From: Zygnema cylindricum
Lineage: Eukaryota; Streptophyta; Zygnematophyceae; Zygnematales; Zygnemataceae
Assembly: GCA_037447655.1 (NCBI GenBank)
Contig: JBBHKE010001423.1
Coordinates: 64,001 to 89,647 of the forward strand
Length of the DNA stretch: 25,647 nt
Direction of reading: 5' to 3'
In this document: in pieces, positions 9,281 to 19,937 of the stretch
How positions within the stretch are numbered: position 1 is the first letter of the stretch
How the letters are laid out: every line of letters begins with the position of its first letter
The notes under the pieces: generated by a model
Database searches by the model: none
The model's input: the letters and a program-made list of their open reading frames with translations, nothing else
Told to the model about the DNA's origin: nothing
Program-made: the position numbers and the translations under genes

Positions 9281-10447
9281 CGTTTTTTTCCAATTTATTC
9301 AAAAGTCACGAATTATACGTTTTAATCGGAAAAAAGGAAAAAATCGCGCGATTTGAACAACTATGGCCTATACCCACTGGAGCATTTGATTTTCCGAAAA
9401 CTCATTTCACGCAAAGTTGAAAAGTCTGCGAACGTGAAAAATCTGCGAAGTAATGGCGGCCGGACGGGAGAGGTTTACGTCAAGGCATTTTGCACAGCCA
9501 CGGGTGCAAGGCTGTACGTCAACGATGTCACGCAAAGACATGCGACATACCAAATCTGCAAATCGTTTCAAAAATTACGATGTGTCTTGCGACGCTTCAA
9601 AAAGTTTCAAGAAAATATGGTGCGTCATCACAAATTGTACACGGTGACAGCCGTCACGGGCGTTGTCGACGTATACAATTTTCACAAACTTAGTTAATAA
9701 TTTCGAATGAACACATAGAGACACTTGAAATCCGGGTCCGCCGGATCCGCGCTAAAATACAAAGTAAGTACGCTAAGTTACAACTACATGGGGCCGCAGC
9801 CTTATTATCTAATTCGGAAAATCATCGGAATGGGAAATGCTCCGGTCAGGCGGTCAATAGCCTCATTTTTCTTATATAATTGTACGGATGAAATTGAAAT
9901 CTCACATAAATAGTTATCGTATGCACGAAATCTTTATAGCTGCATATTTTACGGAAATAGTTGCTTCAATCTGTTTTGTCTTTTAAGGGATTGACGACAA
10001 AATCGGGAAATGGTGTCGCGATTGGTTGAAGGAAACAAAAAAAGTAAAAAACAAAGTAGCCAACAGGATATTTACATGTAATTCGTCACCGTGCCAGCTG
10101 ACAGAAAAATTAGCGGCGCAAACTGGTTCCTGGAAATTTCTGACACCTTGGAATTTACTTTTTCGAAAAATCGCGAAGCTAACGACAAATCGCAAACCAC
10201 CGTTTCCATATCCTAGCCGTACAATCGAGACCCTGACCATGACACATCTATCGGTTCAAAAGGAATTATTAGTTATAGTGCATACTTTTAGAACTTTAAA
10301 AGTTTCGCTTTTAATGTGCGCGGCGCTATGGGACATTATCACATTGTAGATTTATAATGCGTTATTTTCGTAGTACATTTTATACGCTTAGAATACGGGT
10401 ATAAAATACGCTGAATGTTTGGGCTTGCCAAAAGTCCAAAACTGAAC
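9281..10447. other. Intergenic DNA, no supported gene
   Basis: Open frames of 114 codons (9353-9697) and 107 codons (10026-10349) exist. They show no domain, signal peptide or homology I can recognise, and overlapping frames are equally open. I see no further repeat of note except a small GC-rich palindrome (CCGGGTCCGCCGGATCC) near 9730-9748. Confidence 0.5.
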
Positions 10448-10664
10448 TAGACCGCCAATCGCAATTAGCGTTGTGTACGGTAATTCCGTCCCGCTTTTTT
10501 TTTAAATTCTCAAATAGAATGATCCACACTATTTAAAAAAACCCTAATTCCTAATTAGAGTAAACGATTTCTTCAAAAATTTCCAAATTCCCAATTAGCG
10601 TAAACAACGCTAATTATTTGTATACCCTAAAGAAACTTCTACGCTAATAGCGATTGGCGGTGTA
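10448..10664. mobile_element. CACCG-family inverted-repeat MITE (copy a)
   Basis: This 217-bp segment starts TAGACCGCCAATCGCAATTA and ends as the near reverse complement (TAATAGCGATTGGCGGTGTA), with TA at both edges. Arms of more than 20 bp at the ends and further complementary stretches inside make it foldable. It is a variant of the family seen at 16821, 20552, 20752 and 21961. No coding capacity is apparent. Confidence 0.7.
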
Positions 10665-11608
10665 ATGAACCACTAGGGATATTTACTTATTAAATATTTA
10701 TAAAGGCGGCGTATGCAAAAACTGATAAAGTACGGAACCGTAAATAGACTTGAAATATAGTTAGCGTGGACGACAAATTTCTTTACGTCACTAAAGTACA
10801 TTTTTTTATATTTTTTCTAAATTCTTAGGAGTACCTCCAGCTGTAAATTTCCAAAACTGTGGACGTTAAAGAATAAAATCATATGTCGATACAAAATGGA
10901 GGTTTTTTGTTTTGAGTCTATGTTTTTCCTCTTTTTCCTTGTTTTCTTCCGTTTTATTCGTTTGTTTCTTTGTGAAAATCTCAATTTTTTTTCTCTTTTG
11001 GGGAATCGTTTTTGCGAAAACGCCAAACAAAGTGAAGACTGCGCCGACACTTTTTTAAAATGTCCGTACACATTTCCTTTACGTGCACGCTTCCTACTGG
11101 TTCAACTTGTCGGTTCATAAGACTCATATAATACAAAGAATTAAAATACGACATCTTGAGGGGAAAATCACGCACTATAATTTTAAATTCGTCAACTATT
11201 TTAATTTTCTCCATCGGGACAACAAAAACAGAGGGCATAGATTTCAGAAATAGAGCGCGCCAATTTTCCAGCCTGGCAGTAACGCTCGATAAATTTTTAA
11301 ATCAACCGTCAGCCCACCGACAAGCCGGCCGGCATAAATCCACCCGCAAGCAGCCAAAAAAATCCAGTCGCCGAAATTATTCCCGAAGATCTTCTTTCAC
11401 TTCTTTTTTTTGTCGTCTAGTCGAGCCGCCGACTGCTTCTTCTCCTTCTGGAGTGCTAACTGGAGCTCACTACACGACAAAATGTTTTCGACAGCCCTTA
11501 GAGCCTTAGACCGGTTAACTTTTAACATTTTCAGTGGCGCCAAAATAAGTTCAAGGTCCATTTTTTTTCCTTCCGTCTTCTCTCTCCATTTGTTTCACTG
11601 CGCCAAAA
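10665..11608 (+). promoter_or_regulatory. Upstream region and probable CT-rich leader of Ser-Pro-rich gene
   Basis: No gene is seen here. A CCAAT pentamer occurs at 11259-11263 and TATA-like ATAAATTTTTAAAT near 11289. From about 11390 to the start codon the plus strand has repeated pyrimidine runs (CTTCTTTCACTTCTTTTTTT; TTTTTTTTCCTTCCGTCTTC), as is common in plant 5' leaders. The transcription start cannot be placed from sequence alone. Confidence 0.3.
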
Positions 11609-14111
11609 ATGGCGATTTTTTTGGCCGCGGTTGTGACAATTGTCACGTTTCTGCTGTCTCTACCAGTGAGCTTCGGTTCAGGTTCGGAAAATTTCGGGCA
11701 GGGGAACGAATTTTTGGAAACGATTCTGTGTCTGAATACGACTAAGGGACGAACTTTTTTCGATACGGCCGATAGGTTCCTTGTGGGATCGAGAAATTCG
11801 CTTCAAGGTAACGATTTTTTTTTTGTTTAATTATATGATTTTATTTATTTATCTCCCTTGCAAATATTCTCTTTAATATTTTAATGTTTTTTCTCTTTAA
11901 TTTTCTCATATTTTTCTCATAATGTGGTTTTTTTTTGTAAGTTAAAAAATATGAAAATTGACATTCTTTCATTGACATGGGTTTTTTTTTTTTTTTTCTT
12001 TTTTTGGGGGAATTTGGGGAAATCTGATTGGCAGATGGAAAAACTGTTTGTGTGGAAAAAATGGATTTTTTAGCATACGAGGGAAGCCATAGATTTCGAA
12101 AAGGCGAAGATTCGGGCGAGGCTCGGGAGAGGTACGGAAGGAAAATGGGTCTCAACAATGTTCAATTTGAAGGGATTATTTCCTCTATGAAAGTGGAATC
12201 CACATTTAATTCTGGTGTGGGTTCAAATGCTGTTGATAAACCGGTACGTTTTTCGGTCTTCGATACAATATTTAGTGTGGTCTCCGGTACGGTCTTTTTC
12301 TTCATTTTATTTAAATAAGTATTTTGAAAAACCATGTTTATTTAATATTCCTCTAAATACCTTCAATTTTCTCTATATACATTTATATTTTGGTTAAGTC
12401 ATGATAAATAAAACAAAATGTTTATCATATTCTATTCAATCGTAAGAAAAAAAAAACTAAAAAGTCAACTATGTCTTCCTTTTTTTTCTTCCTTATTTCT
12501 TTTTTTTTTCGACTCCTAGCTTCTTAATTTCTTTCAGCTCACTTTTTTTTTTCGCAGGAAAGTACAAAAACTCATCCCATGGTAAAAGAATTCCTGGCCT
12601 TGAATTGGAACCAAATAATAAAAACTAAGTGGACCATATTTGGTGTGGTACTCCAAGATTCCCAATCCTCTCCCACCTCTCCCATCGCTTATATACTCTT
12701 CCGTTCAACGGAAAACGGAGAAATCGATCTCTATGTCCACGAAACGGAGGTCTCCGTCGCAAACAACGGTCGCCGTAAAATGCTGGAATCTACAGAGTCA
12801 GAAGATATTTCTCCCTCACCCTCATCCTCACCCTCTCCCTCTCCCTCGTCGAAAGAAGAGAGTTTTTACTCTCCCCCATACTCTCCCCCGTCCTCTCCCC
12901 CTCCATCCTCTCCCCCGTCCTCTTCCCCCTTGTCCTCTCCACCATCCTTATCCCCGTCCTCTCTCCCCATCCTCTCACCATCCTCAACCCCCTGTCCTCT
13001 CCCCGTCCTCTCCCCGTCCTCTCCTCCCTGTCCTCTCCCAAGTACTCTTCCACATTCTCTTCCTCATCCTCTCCCCGTCTTCCCCCCTTTCCTCCTCTTC
13101 TCCCTCCCCTCCCTTTCCCCGTCCTCTCCAAATTACTCTTCCACATTCTCTCCCCCGTCCTATTTAGATTCTGAAACTGTCTCTATGGTGGACTTTCCTT
13201 CAGTTCCGTTGTATTTCCGAGGATCTTCCGTCCCTCCATTTTCCTCTCCCTCCTCCCCCTCTTCTCCTTTTTATCCATCGACCCCAACCACTGCCACTGT
13301 TTCAGATTCTCTCTTTTTATATCCACTTCCCTCTCCTTCCTCTCCACCTCCTCTCTTCTCTGATTCTCCCTCTCCCTCTCCTCTGTTACCCCTTCCAAGC
13401 CCGAGTCTTCCTTCATTTTCTCCATCACCTCTTCCTCCCTCTCCTCCTCCCTCTCCTCCTCCCTTTCCTCCTCCTCCCTATCCTTCCCCTCCTCCTCCCT
13501 CTCCACCTCCTCCTTCTCCTTCTCCTCCTCCCCTTTCTCCTCCTCCCTTTTTTCCTCCTCCCTCTCCTTCTCCTCCTCCTCCTCCATCTCCTCCTCCCTC
13601 TCCTTCCCCTGCTCCTTCCCCCCCTCCTCCTCCTCCCTCTCCTTCTCTTCCTCCCCCTCCTCCTCCTTCTCCTCCTCCTCGCTCTCCCTCTCCTCCACCC
13701 TCTCCTCCTCCTCCCTCTCCTCCTCTTCCTCCCTCCCCTCCTCCTCCCTCTCTTCCTCTTCCTCCCTCCTCTCCTCCTCCCTCCTCTCCTCCTCCCTCCT
13801 CTCCTCCTCTTCCTCCTCCTCCTCCTCCTGCTCCTTTCCCCCCCTCCATTTCTTTGCCTCCTCCCTCCGCTCCTCTCTCCCCTTCCCCCTTCCCTCCTCC
13901 TCGTCCTCCTCCCCCTCCTCCTTTGCCGCTCTCTCCTGCCTCTCCTCCTCCTTGTGACACCGACTACGGCTGCAGTGACGGCACGGCTTCGTCCAATGGA
14001 GCGTCACCGTGCACTCGAAAAAAATGTTTTTTAAATCGGAGGCCGTCCGTTCTTTGTAAAAGAGGATCGTCAATTTATCCCACTTGTCTCTACGTGTGCT
14101 TATGCATGTGA
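11609..14111 (+). CDS. Secreted Ser-Pro-rich (extensin/AGP-like) protein, three exons
   Basis: The proposed CDS joins 11609-11807, 12035-12243 and 12558-14111, giving 653 codons. Introns of 227 and 314 bp are T-rich with consensus ends (G|GTAACG...GGCAG; CCG|GTACGT...TCGCAG), and the frame is kept across both. The start (AAAAATGGCG) has a good context. Residues 1-23 (MAIFLAAVVTIVTFLLSLPV...) look like a signal peptide, so the product should enter the secretory pathway. Residues 24 to about 215 match no family I know; Cys occurs in ILCLN and TVCVEK. About 390 residues of SP, SPPP and SPSP repeats follow, the pattern for proline hydroxylation and O-glycosylation in extensins and arabinogalactan proteins. 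The last 51 residues (CDTDYGC...CLYVCLCM) hold eight Cys. A cell-wall or matrix role is inferred. The pyrimidine-only repeat cannot form stops in the plus frames, so its openness alone proves nothing; signal peptide and splicing are the real support. The 3' end may differ if another intron exists. Confidence 0.72.
12795..13960 (+). repeat. Long polypyrimidine (CCT/CTC)n tract within the Ser-Pro exon
   Basis: Almost 1.1 kb of plus strand is C and T, dominated by CCTCCT, CCCTCT and TCTCCT units, with brief interruptions near 13155-13330. It encodes the Ser-Pro domain. The complementary strand is nearly pure purine, explaining large Glu/Arg and Gly/Glu open frames on the minus strand that are not genes. 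Homopurine-homopyrimidine tracts with mirror symmetry can form triplex (H-DNA). Confidence 0.85.
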
Positions 14112-14141
14112 AGGTGGAGAGAGGAAACGGAAATTGGGAAA

Positions 14142-14412
14142 GATGAAAGGAAAGGAAAGGATATGAAAGTAAAGGAAAGGAAAGGAAAGGAAAGGAAAGG
14201 AAAGGAAACGAAAGGGAAATGAAAGGAAATGAAAGGGAAAGGAAAGGAAATGAAAGGGAAAGGAAAGTAAAGGAAAAGGAAAGAAAAGAAAAGAAACGAA
14301 AAGATTGGAAAAGAAAAGAAAAGGAAAGAAAAGATGAGAAAATAAAGGAATTGATGAGGAAAGAAAAGAAAAGAAAAGAAAAGAAAAGAAAAAAAGAAAT
14401 GAAGAGAAAACA
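14142..14412 (+). repeat. Polypurine (GGAAA)n / (GAAAA)n microsatellite
   Basis: Starting 31 bases after the stop codon of the Ser-Pro gene, the plus strand becomes nearly pure purine with GGAAA pentamers (14150-14275), drifting to GAAAA pentamers (14280-14395). It may lie in the 3' untranslated region. A Lys/Glu/Arg-rich frame across it (14219-14419) is a low-complexity artefact. Confidence 0.85.
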
Positions 14413-14454
14413 GATATAAAAACAGAAATTGTAGTCTTCGTCGTTGTCGTTGTT

Positions 14455-14730
14455 ATGGTTTCTCCATTTTTGAAAACGGAAATTTGGAAACAGGAATTCG
14501 GAGGGGGAATTTCAGATACGTCAAATATGGAAGATCCTTTTAGCTTTCAAAATCATCCATCTGCTGGAAAGATCTCTCATATTGGCGGATATTTAATTTT
14601 TACCTTCGCCTCGACTTTTCTTTTCACGCTGAATTTTGTTCGGGTATTTGTCAAACAGATACAAAAGCGTACATCTGTTTTCATCTATAAAACACGTGTC
14701 GTCTTTGTATACTTTGTTGGGCTTTTATAA
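14455..14730 (+). CDS. Small ORF with one predicted membrane segment, doubtful gene
   Basis: This 91-codon frame opens with MVSPFLKTEIWKQEF. It contains a hydrophobic stretch (IGGYLIFTFASTFLFTLNFV, residues about 43-62) followed by a basic segment (FVKQIQKR), as in a single membrane span with an inside-facing positive tail. It does not resemble a family I know. It could be chance coding in the 3' UTR, or a last exon of the preceding secreted protein supplying a membrane anchor. I found no convincing acceptor with a pyrimidine tract, because the sequence before it is purine-rich. Treat as unproven. Confidence 0.2.
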   Translation: MVSPFLKTEIWKQEFGGGISDTSNMEDPFSFQNHPSAGKISHIGGYLIFTFASTFLFTLNFVRVFVKQIQKRTSVFIYKTRVVFVYFVGLL

Positions 14731-15369
14731 ACAGCATTAAATAGAGATTTGATAGCTACTAGTTTGAATGAATATCGTGGCAGCTATAGATTTTGAATTT
14801 GCCCAAATACGATTCCATATGGTACAAGCGTTTCATCAAACAACTTTGAATCGCTTGTATCATAAACATGTGAATTTCTGTAAAGATTAAATTCTTTATT
14901 TGGGTCGGATTAGGTGGGATACATTATTTTTTACTCAAATCACTATGATGTGCTATTTTTTTTTTGTTTAGAAATTCACTGATAATTCATGAAATAAGAG
15001 GGAACACGTTTTGTGTCTCCGATAGTTCCTTTTGTATCAATTTAGTATTCCTAAAATATGTTGAGTTTTTCTATAATCTTATGTTTTAGTTTAGCATGTT
15101 AATGGTGAGATAAATAGATTAGTTCGCATACACCAGAGAAACAATGCAGAGAAAATTTTGCTATTGATCTGCTTTTACAAATATTAGAGTCAAGAATATT
15201 GTTGTCAGCAGTTTAGTGTGGTCCGCAATAAGTACAGCTACTTAATTGTTTGGCAAATAAATTTCGTGCGAAAACTTCATTTGCTTTAGTTTTAATCTGT
15301 TTGTTTCGATTGATCCGCAATAGAGCAATAATGGGTTTTACAGCCAAGACTGGTTTTCTTTTTACCTGC

Positions 15370-15483
15370 CCGAATGTGGTAAAAATGCTGAATTTAAATT
15401 TGGGTTTCTGAATGTGATAAAAATGATGAATTCAAATTGTGATTTCCGAATGTGATAATAATGGTGAATTCAAATTTTGCTTT
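15370..15483 (+). repeat. 38-bp tandem repeat, three copies
   Basis: Units at 15370-15407, 15408-15445 and 15446-15483 share CCGAATGTGATAAAAATG, then TGAATTCAAATT and a variable TTT end, with a few substitutions each and no indels. Confidence 0.85.
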
Positions 15484-16290
15484 CCGGTGTTTAAAGTGGC
15501 AAAGCTGGAGAAAATTGTTTAAATTGCGTGTCTCAGTATTGCAGATGTTTTTATGCCCTGAAGTTAAAGTCAACCAAGGAAGGCAGAAACTGCCCCAATT
15601 TGTGTTTTTTTTGTTTGTAAAGTTGTGTGGTGAGGCTCAGTTTTTTATACTGTCCACAGTTTATAATAGTAATTTTGGCTGCAAAATTTCTGCGGATTAT
15701 AGAATTTATTTTTGTGGTGGTCAAATAGTGTGGACGATATAGGACAAAAGGGAAAAATATTTGATTTTTTGCAATAAAGGATGGATAATGGAAGTAAACT
15801 TGAAATGACAGAAATTTCGGAGGTGTAAATGAAGAATGGAGATAATATTCTGATGAGGTGATTTTCTTGTTTTTGTTTCTCTTTGCTTTCTTAGGATTAA
15901 CATCTCAGCTTAATCCTCATAAATTTCATGTGATATATTTTCCCATCATAATGCAAAGGCACGCCTTTTGTTTGTTTTTAATTTTGCGAAACTATGGTCA
16001 ATTTTAATGTCATGCAAATCTCAAATATTTTAAATGTCCTCCATAATTAGTGTGACCACTATGGCATGTGGTTTAAACCATAGACCAAAAGTGCTAAAAT
16101 GACAGCAAAAGTGCTTCATGTGGTAACCCATTTATTATAGACATACTATAACCAGGAAACAAGTATAATACACATATTATTGGATTACCGGATATAGCGT
16201 TTGCACGCGTTTTCTCAATTTTTATCATGGTTTCCATAACTGCATTTTTCTAGTCGATTGAAATACTTGAAAATGACAAAAAAAATGATT

Positions 16291-16380
16291 AAAATTGACT
16301 TAAATTGACTAAAATTCACAAAAATTGACTGAAATTGACAAAAATTGACTGAAATTGTTCAAATTTGACTGAAAATAGAC
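16291..16380 (+). repeat. 10-bp AAAATTGACT minisatellite
   Basis: About nine consecutive, partly eroded decamers of AAAATTGACT or GAAATTGACA type lie in register. Confidence 0.8.
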
Positions 16381-16820
16381 TAAACTTATTCACAATGTTT
16401 TATGTTTATTGCACGAATCTTACGCGAATGTTGCTATCTCTAACAATAAATAGTGTGGAATATCGGTGATCTATAGCAGACTCCATTTATTTTGTCACCT
16501 TGAAAATTGTACTATTCATTTTCCAATATCCAACATTTAATGGTTTGATTGGGAGGATGGACAATGTCTGGCTTTATTAAAGTCTTATTTCTTTCTCTCT
16601 CTTTGGTGTTCAATTTGTAAATGTTAAATAATTTGTGATTTCTTATGCTGTCTTTGTTTTTGATTTTTTATTAGAGCTTTTTAGGGTTACTTTTAATTCA
16701 ATTACTGCTAGAAAATGTTCAATGTTAAGCCTCCAATCTTTAATGTCCAGCCTTTTACATCTCGAGACTTGTATTTGTACGGCACACGTATGTAAATCCC
16801 TAGATACCAAAACTAAACTG

Positions 16821-17031
16821 TACACCGTGAATCGCAATTAGGGTTAACGTTTTTTTTGCCACTTTTCTCCCTACACACATGTCGGATTGTGGATCTGACG
16901 GCTGCAATTGAAAGGTAAGATTCTCAGCTTCCGATTGGCTGCCTCAAATTGAAAATCGGACAAGTGTGTACGTAAAAATGATGTTTTAAGTGGCAAAAAT
17001 AACATTAACGCTAATAGCGATACACAATGAA
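16821..17031. mobile_element. CACCG-family fold-back MITE (copy b)
   Basis: The element starts TACACCGTGAATCGCAATTA and ends TAATAGCGATACACAATGAA, a slightly mutated inverted end. It is a close sibling of the copies at 20552 and 21961: all share the inner GTGGATCTGACGGCTGC-like block and an AAATCGGACAAGTGTGTACG-like block. Complementarity continues inside the ends, so most of the 211 bp could fold into one hairpin. Confidence 0.8.
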
Positions 17032-17395
17032 CTGAAATTAAACTGCGAACAGAATACAATCTTTGGGCGCATAGCAATTCTGTTCATAAAATTCAAAATC
17101 GTAACAAATTTCGTCAACCGAATTAAATAATATTGAGCTAAACGACAACTGACGTGGACTCGACGTCATGGTTATTGACTTATTGTACACTATCAGCTGT
17201 AATTGTACAATCGTACGGTAAAACTTTTCTTCCATTTGGATAAAGTGCGGCAATGTTGGAGTTCTTGAGGACGGATCTTGACGACTGGACAATTTTGGCT
17301 ACTTGTGGAAGGATTTCTACCGGCCGTCTTTTCTGTGGGTTAACGGCGATCTACAGAAATATCGAGCGTTACCGCCAGGCTGGAAATTTGAGTTA
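17032..17395. other. Intergenic DNA, no gene seen
   Basis: Short frames on both strands have no motif. GTAC occurs three times near 17185-17216. Confidence 0.5.
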
Positions 17396-18167
17396 GGGTG
17401 GCGTTCCATCAGACGAAAAGTGAGGTTGTTTACAGAAATCCGGACCTATTCGTACTACGCCGTACTTCTTATTTTGTTTTTATAGGCGAACAACATTTCA
17501 GAGAATCTTGCCAATATTCTCCAAAGGTCTGGGAGGTAACAATGACCGTTGGATGTTTTTTCGCGAAGCATTCGCTTCGAAAGTTTCTGTAAATGGTGAT
17601 GTACCTCGAGGAGGTACATCACCATTTACAGAAAAAATTGAGCCGCGACACGTTGGATAATGAATGTACGTGTCACGACGGCAAACCAACGGAAATCGAA
17701 AAATTTCGCACATGATATATGCATTCAAAAATTCAACGGAAATCACGAAAGTGATCTCGTAACGAGCGCTATTTTAGTTACCGGCCATTCGTCACACTAT
17801 TTGTGGAAGCGCTCATTCGTCACGCGAAAAAACAAAAACCGTAACAATAATGAGATTGGCAACTGGCAAGCATTGGAAATAATGAGCTGGCATACGACAA
17901 GCGTTTGCAAAGAGTACAAAATATGTGTGGTACGATGCCCTGGTCCGCACGTACATGGTATGCAAATGACGACTTCGAGTTGAAGTTGGTCGGTGTAAAA
18001 AAAAATTGACGATTTTCAATATACGATCTTATCTTACGTTGTATCACTCATTTCGGAGCACGTGGATTACACTCTGCGCGAGAGAACAGCGTTCAAAGTG
18101 TAGCACTTGTAATGTTGTTCGTAATGTTGTTCGTACGATTACAGATTTTCCTGATGGAACGCCACCC
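17396..18167. mobile_element. GGGTGGCG-family inverted-repeat transposon (copy 1)
   Basis: The 772-bp element is bounded by a perfect 17-bp terminal inverted repeat (GGGTGGCGTTCCATCAG) with TA on both sides, as expected of Tc1/mariner-type TA target sites. It contains a strong palindrome (17584-17634) and no credible transposase, so it is non-autonomous. A 107-codon frame (17660-17983) has a counterpart in the inverted copy at 19938-20545, but the frames diverge through indels, so I do not treat it as coding. Confidence 0.82.
17584..17634. repeat. Perfect palindrome, 24-bp arms with 3-base centre
   Basis: Arms 17584-17607 and 17611-17634 are exact reverse complements (outer part TTTCTGTAAATGGTG) around GAG. 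The same palindrome recurs at 20307-20357. Confidence 0.95.
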
Positions 18168-18238
18168 TAAGGGAGTTTTACTATTACAACCGGGAGCCTC
18201 CTGTATCGGATGCAATAATTTTTCGGATCCGAGAACAC

Positions 18239-19695
18239 TACACCGCGAATCGTAATTAGAGTAGTGAAAACGTTAGAGTCAAAAAAAAGAAAAAAAAAAA
18301 TTAGAGTTATAATTTGTATGATATAACTTTTTCAAAAAGGAATTATACTCTAATTTATTTAAGTACTCTAATTTGGCGCGCTAACATCTCTTCTGTAAAT
18401 AAGGTATTCGTACAGAATCTGACAAAACATACAGTTTATTGTCAATTAGCGTCAATGGAATTACCGTATTTATTTCATGAATAGTGTGGTGTACGAAATG
18501 TGTTTACTGGTACGACAATGTACTTGATGATCGATAATCATACAGAAATTGTAGTTAACTTATGTCGGTTGCATACAGAACTGCGCTTAGAATAAACGTG
18601 GAGTGGAGTTTGCAACAATCGCGTTCGCAAACCCAAATTAGAATTATGGATTAATTGCGCTGAAAGGACGCGACGTGGTACGGATTGTCAGATTTTGTAC
18701 TTCTACCCATTTTAACGTATATGTAATGACGGCAGATTCTGTACATCTAAATCAGATAGAAATTGCAATTAAACATTTTTTTCATAATGGTATTAATACA
18801 CAAATTAAAATCAATGACACTGATTTATTATTGATACTAATAATTTATATAGTCTACTAACGATTCACGGTGTAGCGCGCCAAATTAGAGTAAAATTCAT
18901 TTTTGAAAAAATTCTATCACACAAATTAGGGTGAACCACCATCAGGCGAAAAGTGGGGTTCTTTTCTGGAAAAGGTACAGATCTAGCTCATTTCCGTACA
19001 TGGTCGTACTATTTTTTTTTTCTTTTCTTTTTAACATGATCACTAGAGATTCGTAAAGATTCTCCAAACTTTTGGGCGACAACGTTGACCGTCCAATTAT
19101 GTGTTATCGAAGCAAGCGGTCACTTCGTCCAGTGATTAATTACTATCCTTAGGGAGGACACTAGCCAATCACCGGACGTGTGAAATGTTTACGCGTGGAA
19201 AGGTCACGTACGACCCGAGCGCCTTCGGACATACGCCACGCGCCTTCGAACAGGCGAGAATCAGATCCGACGAAAACCACCGCAAAATGTTTGTTGAAGA
19301 ATGTGGTGTGACGCCTCCACCACCATCCATCGTCATCCGGAATTTGCTGCGCCTGCTTACACAACAGGTACGCACAACCTGTACATCCTCGTCATTTTAT
19401 TTTGCGGCTGGTTGTATGGATACGAGTTTGGACAATTTGCTTTTGGAATCTTTGACGACGCTCGCCGTCAAAACATGAATCTTTGTGCATCCAATCCAAA
19501 GACAGCACGTACGCGATAGATTCCATTGCTGACACGACCTGATGGAGAAGTGAACGAATAATTACTCCCAATAATCTTATTTGTAGGATTATTGTCGGCG
19601 CCTGATGGAGACGTGGCCTTAGAGTTCATAACTCTATTTTTTTTTCTCTTTTTTTACTCTAATTTTTTATTAATCTAATTACGATTCGCGGTGTA
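18239..19695. mobile_element. CACCG-family element with long inverted ends, interrupted
   Basis: The left end (TACACCGCGAATCGTAATTA, then A-rich sequence with TTAGAGT repeats) pairs with the right end at about 19621-19695, the inverted complement. The first 22 bp match perfectly and the match continues imperfectly for about 75 bp. TA lies at both edges. A GGGTG-family element (18929-19617) sits inside. Another CACCG-type end (CGATTCACGGTGTA) closes at 18873, so an alternative reading is a shorter element 18239-18873, though its ends match less well. Confidence 0.6.
18929..19617. mobile_element. Diverged GGGTG-family element, nested
   Basis: The left end GGGTGAACCACCATCAGGCG, preceded by TTA, resembles the 17396 element's end. 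The inner sequence also tracks that element (GGCGAAAAGTGGGGTT; GATTCTCCAAACTTTTGGG; TTGACCGTCC). The right end (CGCCTGATGGAGACGTGGCC, then TTA) is a degenerate inverted partner. A 97-codon frame inside (19185-19478) is unrecognised and probably spurious. Confidence 0.5.
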
Positions 19696-19733
19696 CTGTA
19701 CTACACTATACAGTACTGTACTATGATATAATG

Positions 19734-19937
19734 TACACCGCGAATCGTAATTAGAGTAAATTACTCTAATTCGGTCGCTCGAAATTTCGACTCTATCACA
19801 TGAAATAGAGTAAATGATTATAATTTTGTCATTATTATATTTAAGGTAAAGTTTAATTAGCGTTTTTAATTCTAACATAGGTTCGTTTTCTATAGTATGG
19901 AGTACGAACGACCTCCGACCGTGCAAAATTGTACTTT
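19734..19937. mobile_element. Truncated CACCG-family end
   Basis: TACACCGCGAATCGTAATTA starts at 19734, facing away from the inverted end at 19695 across 38 bases of GTACTGTACTA-type sequence. No right-hand partner is recognisable before the next element, so it appears truncated or deleted. Confidence 0.45.

Larger units (their letters stand above)
14731..16820. other. AT-rich intergenic DNA, no supported gene
   Basis: No frame is convincing; the largest (15452-15742, 96 codons) begins inside a tandem repeat and has no motif. Two short tandem repeats are listed separately. Confidence 0.55.

Noticed and set aside
9353-10349. Open frames of 114 and 107 codons as possible genes
   Set aside because: No motif, signal or start context stands out and overlapping frames are equally open.
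13183-14073. Long Glu/Arg-rich and Gly/Glu-rich open frames on the minus strand
   Set aside because: They are complements of the polypyrimidine tract. A nearly pure purine strand cannot contain stop codons, so their openness is trivial.
14219-14419. Lys/Glu/Arg-rich 66-codon frame
   Set aside because: It is a translation of the GGAAA/GAAAA microsatellite with no other support.
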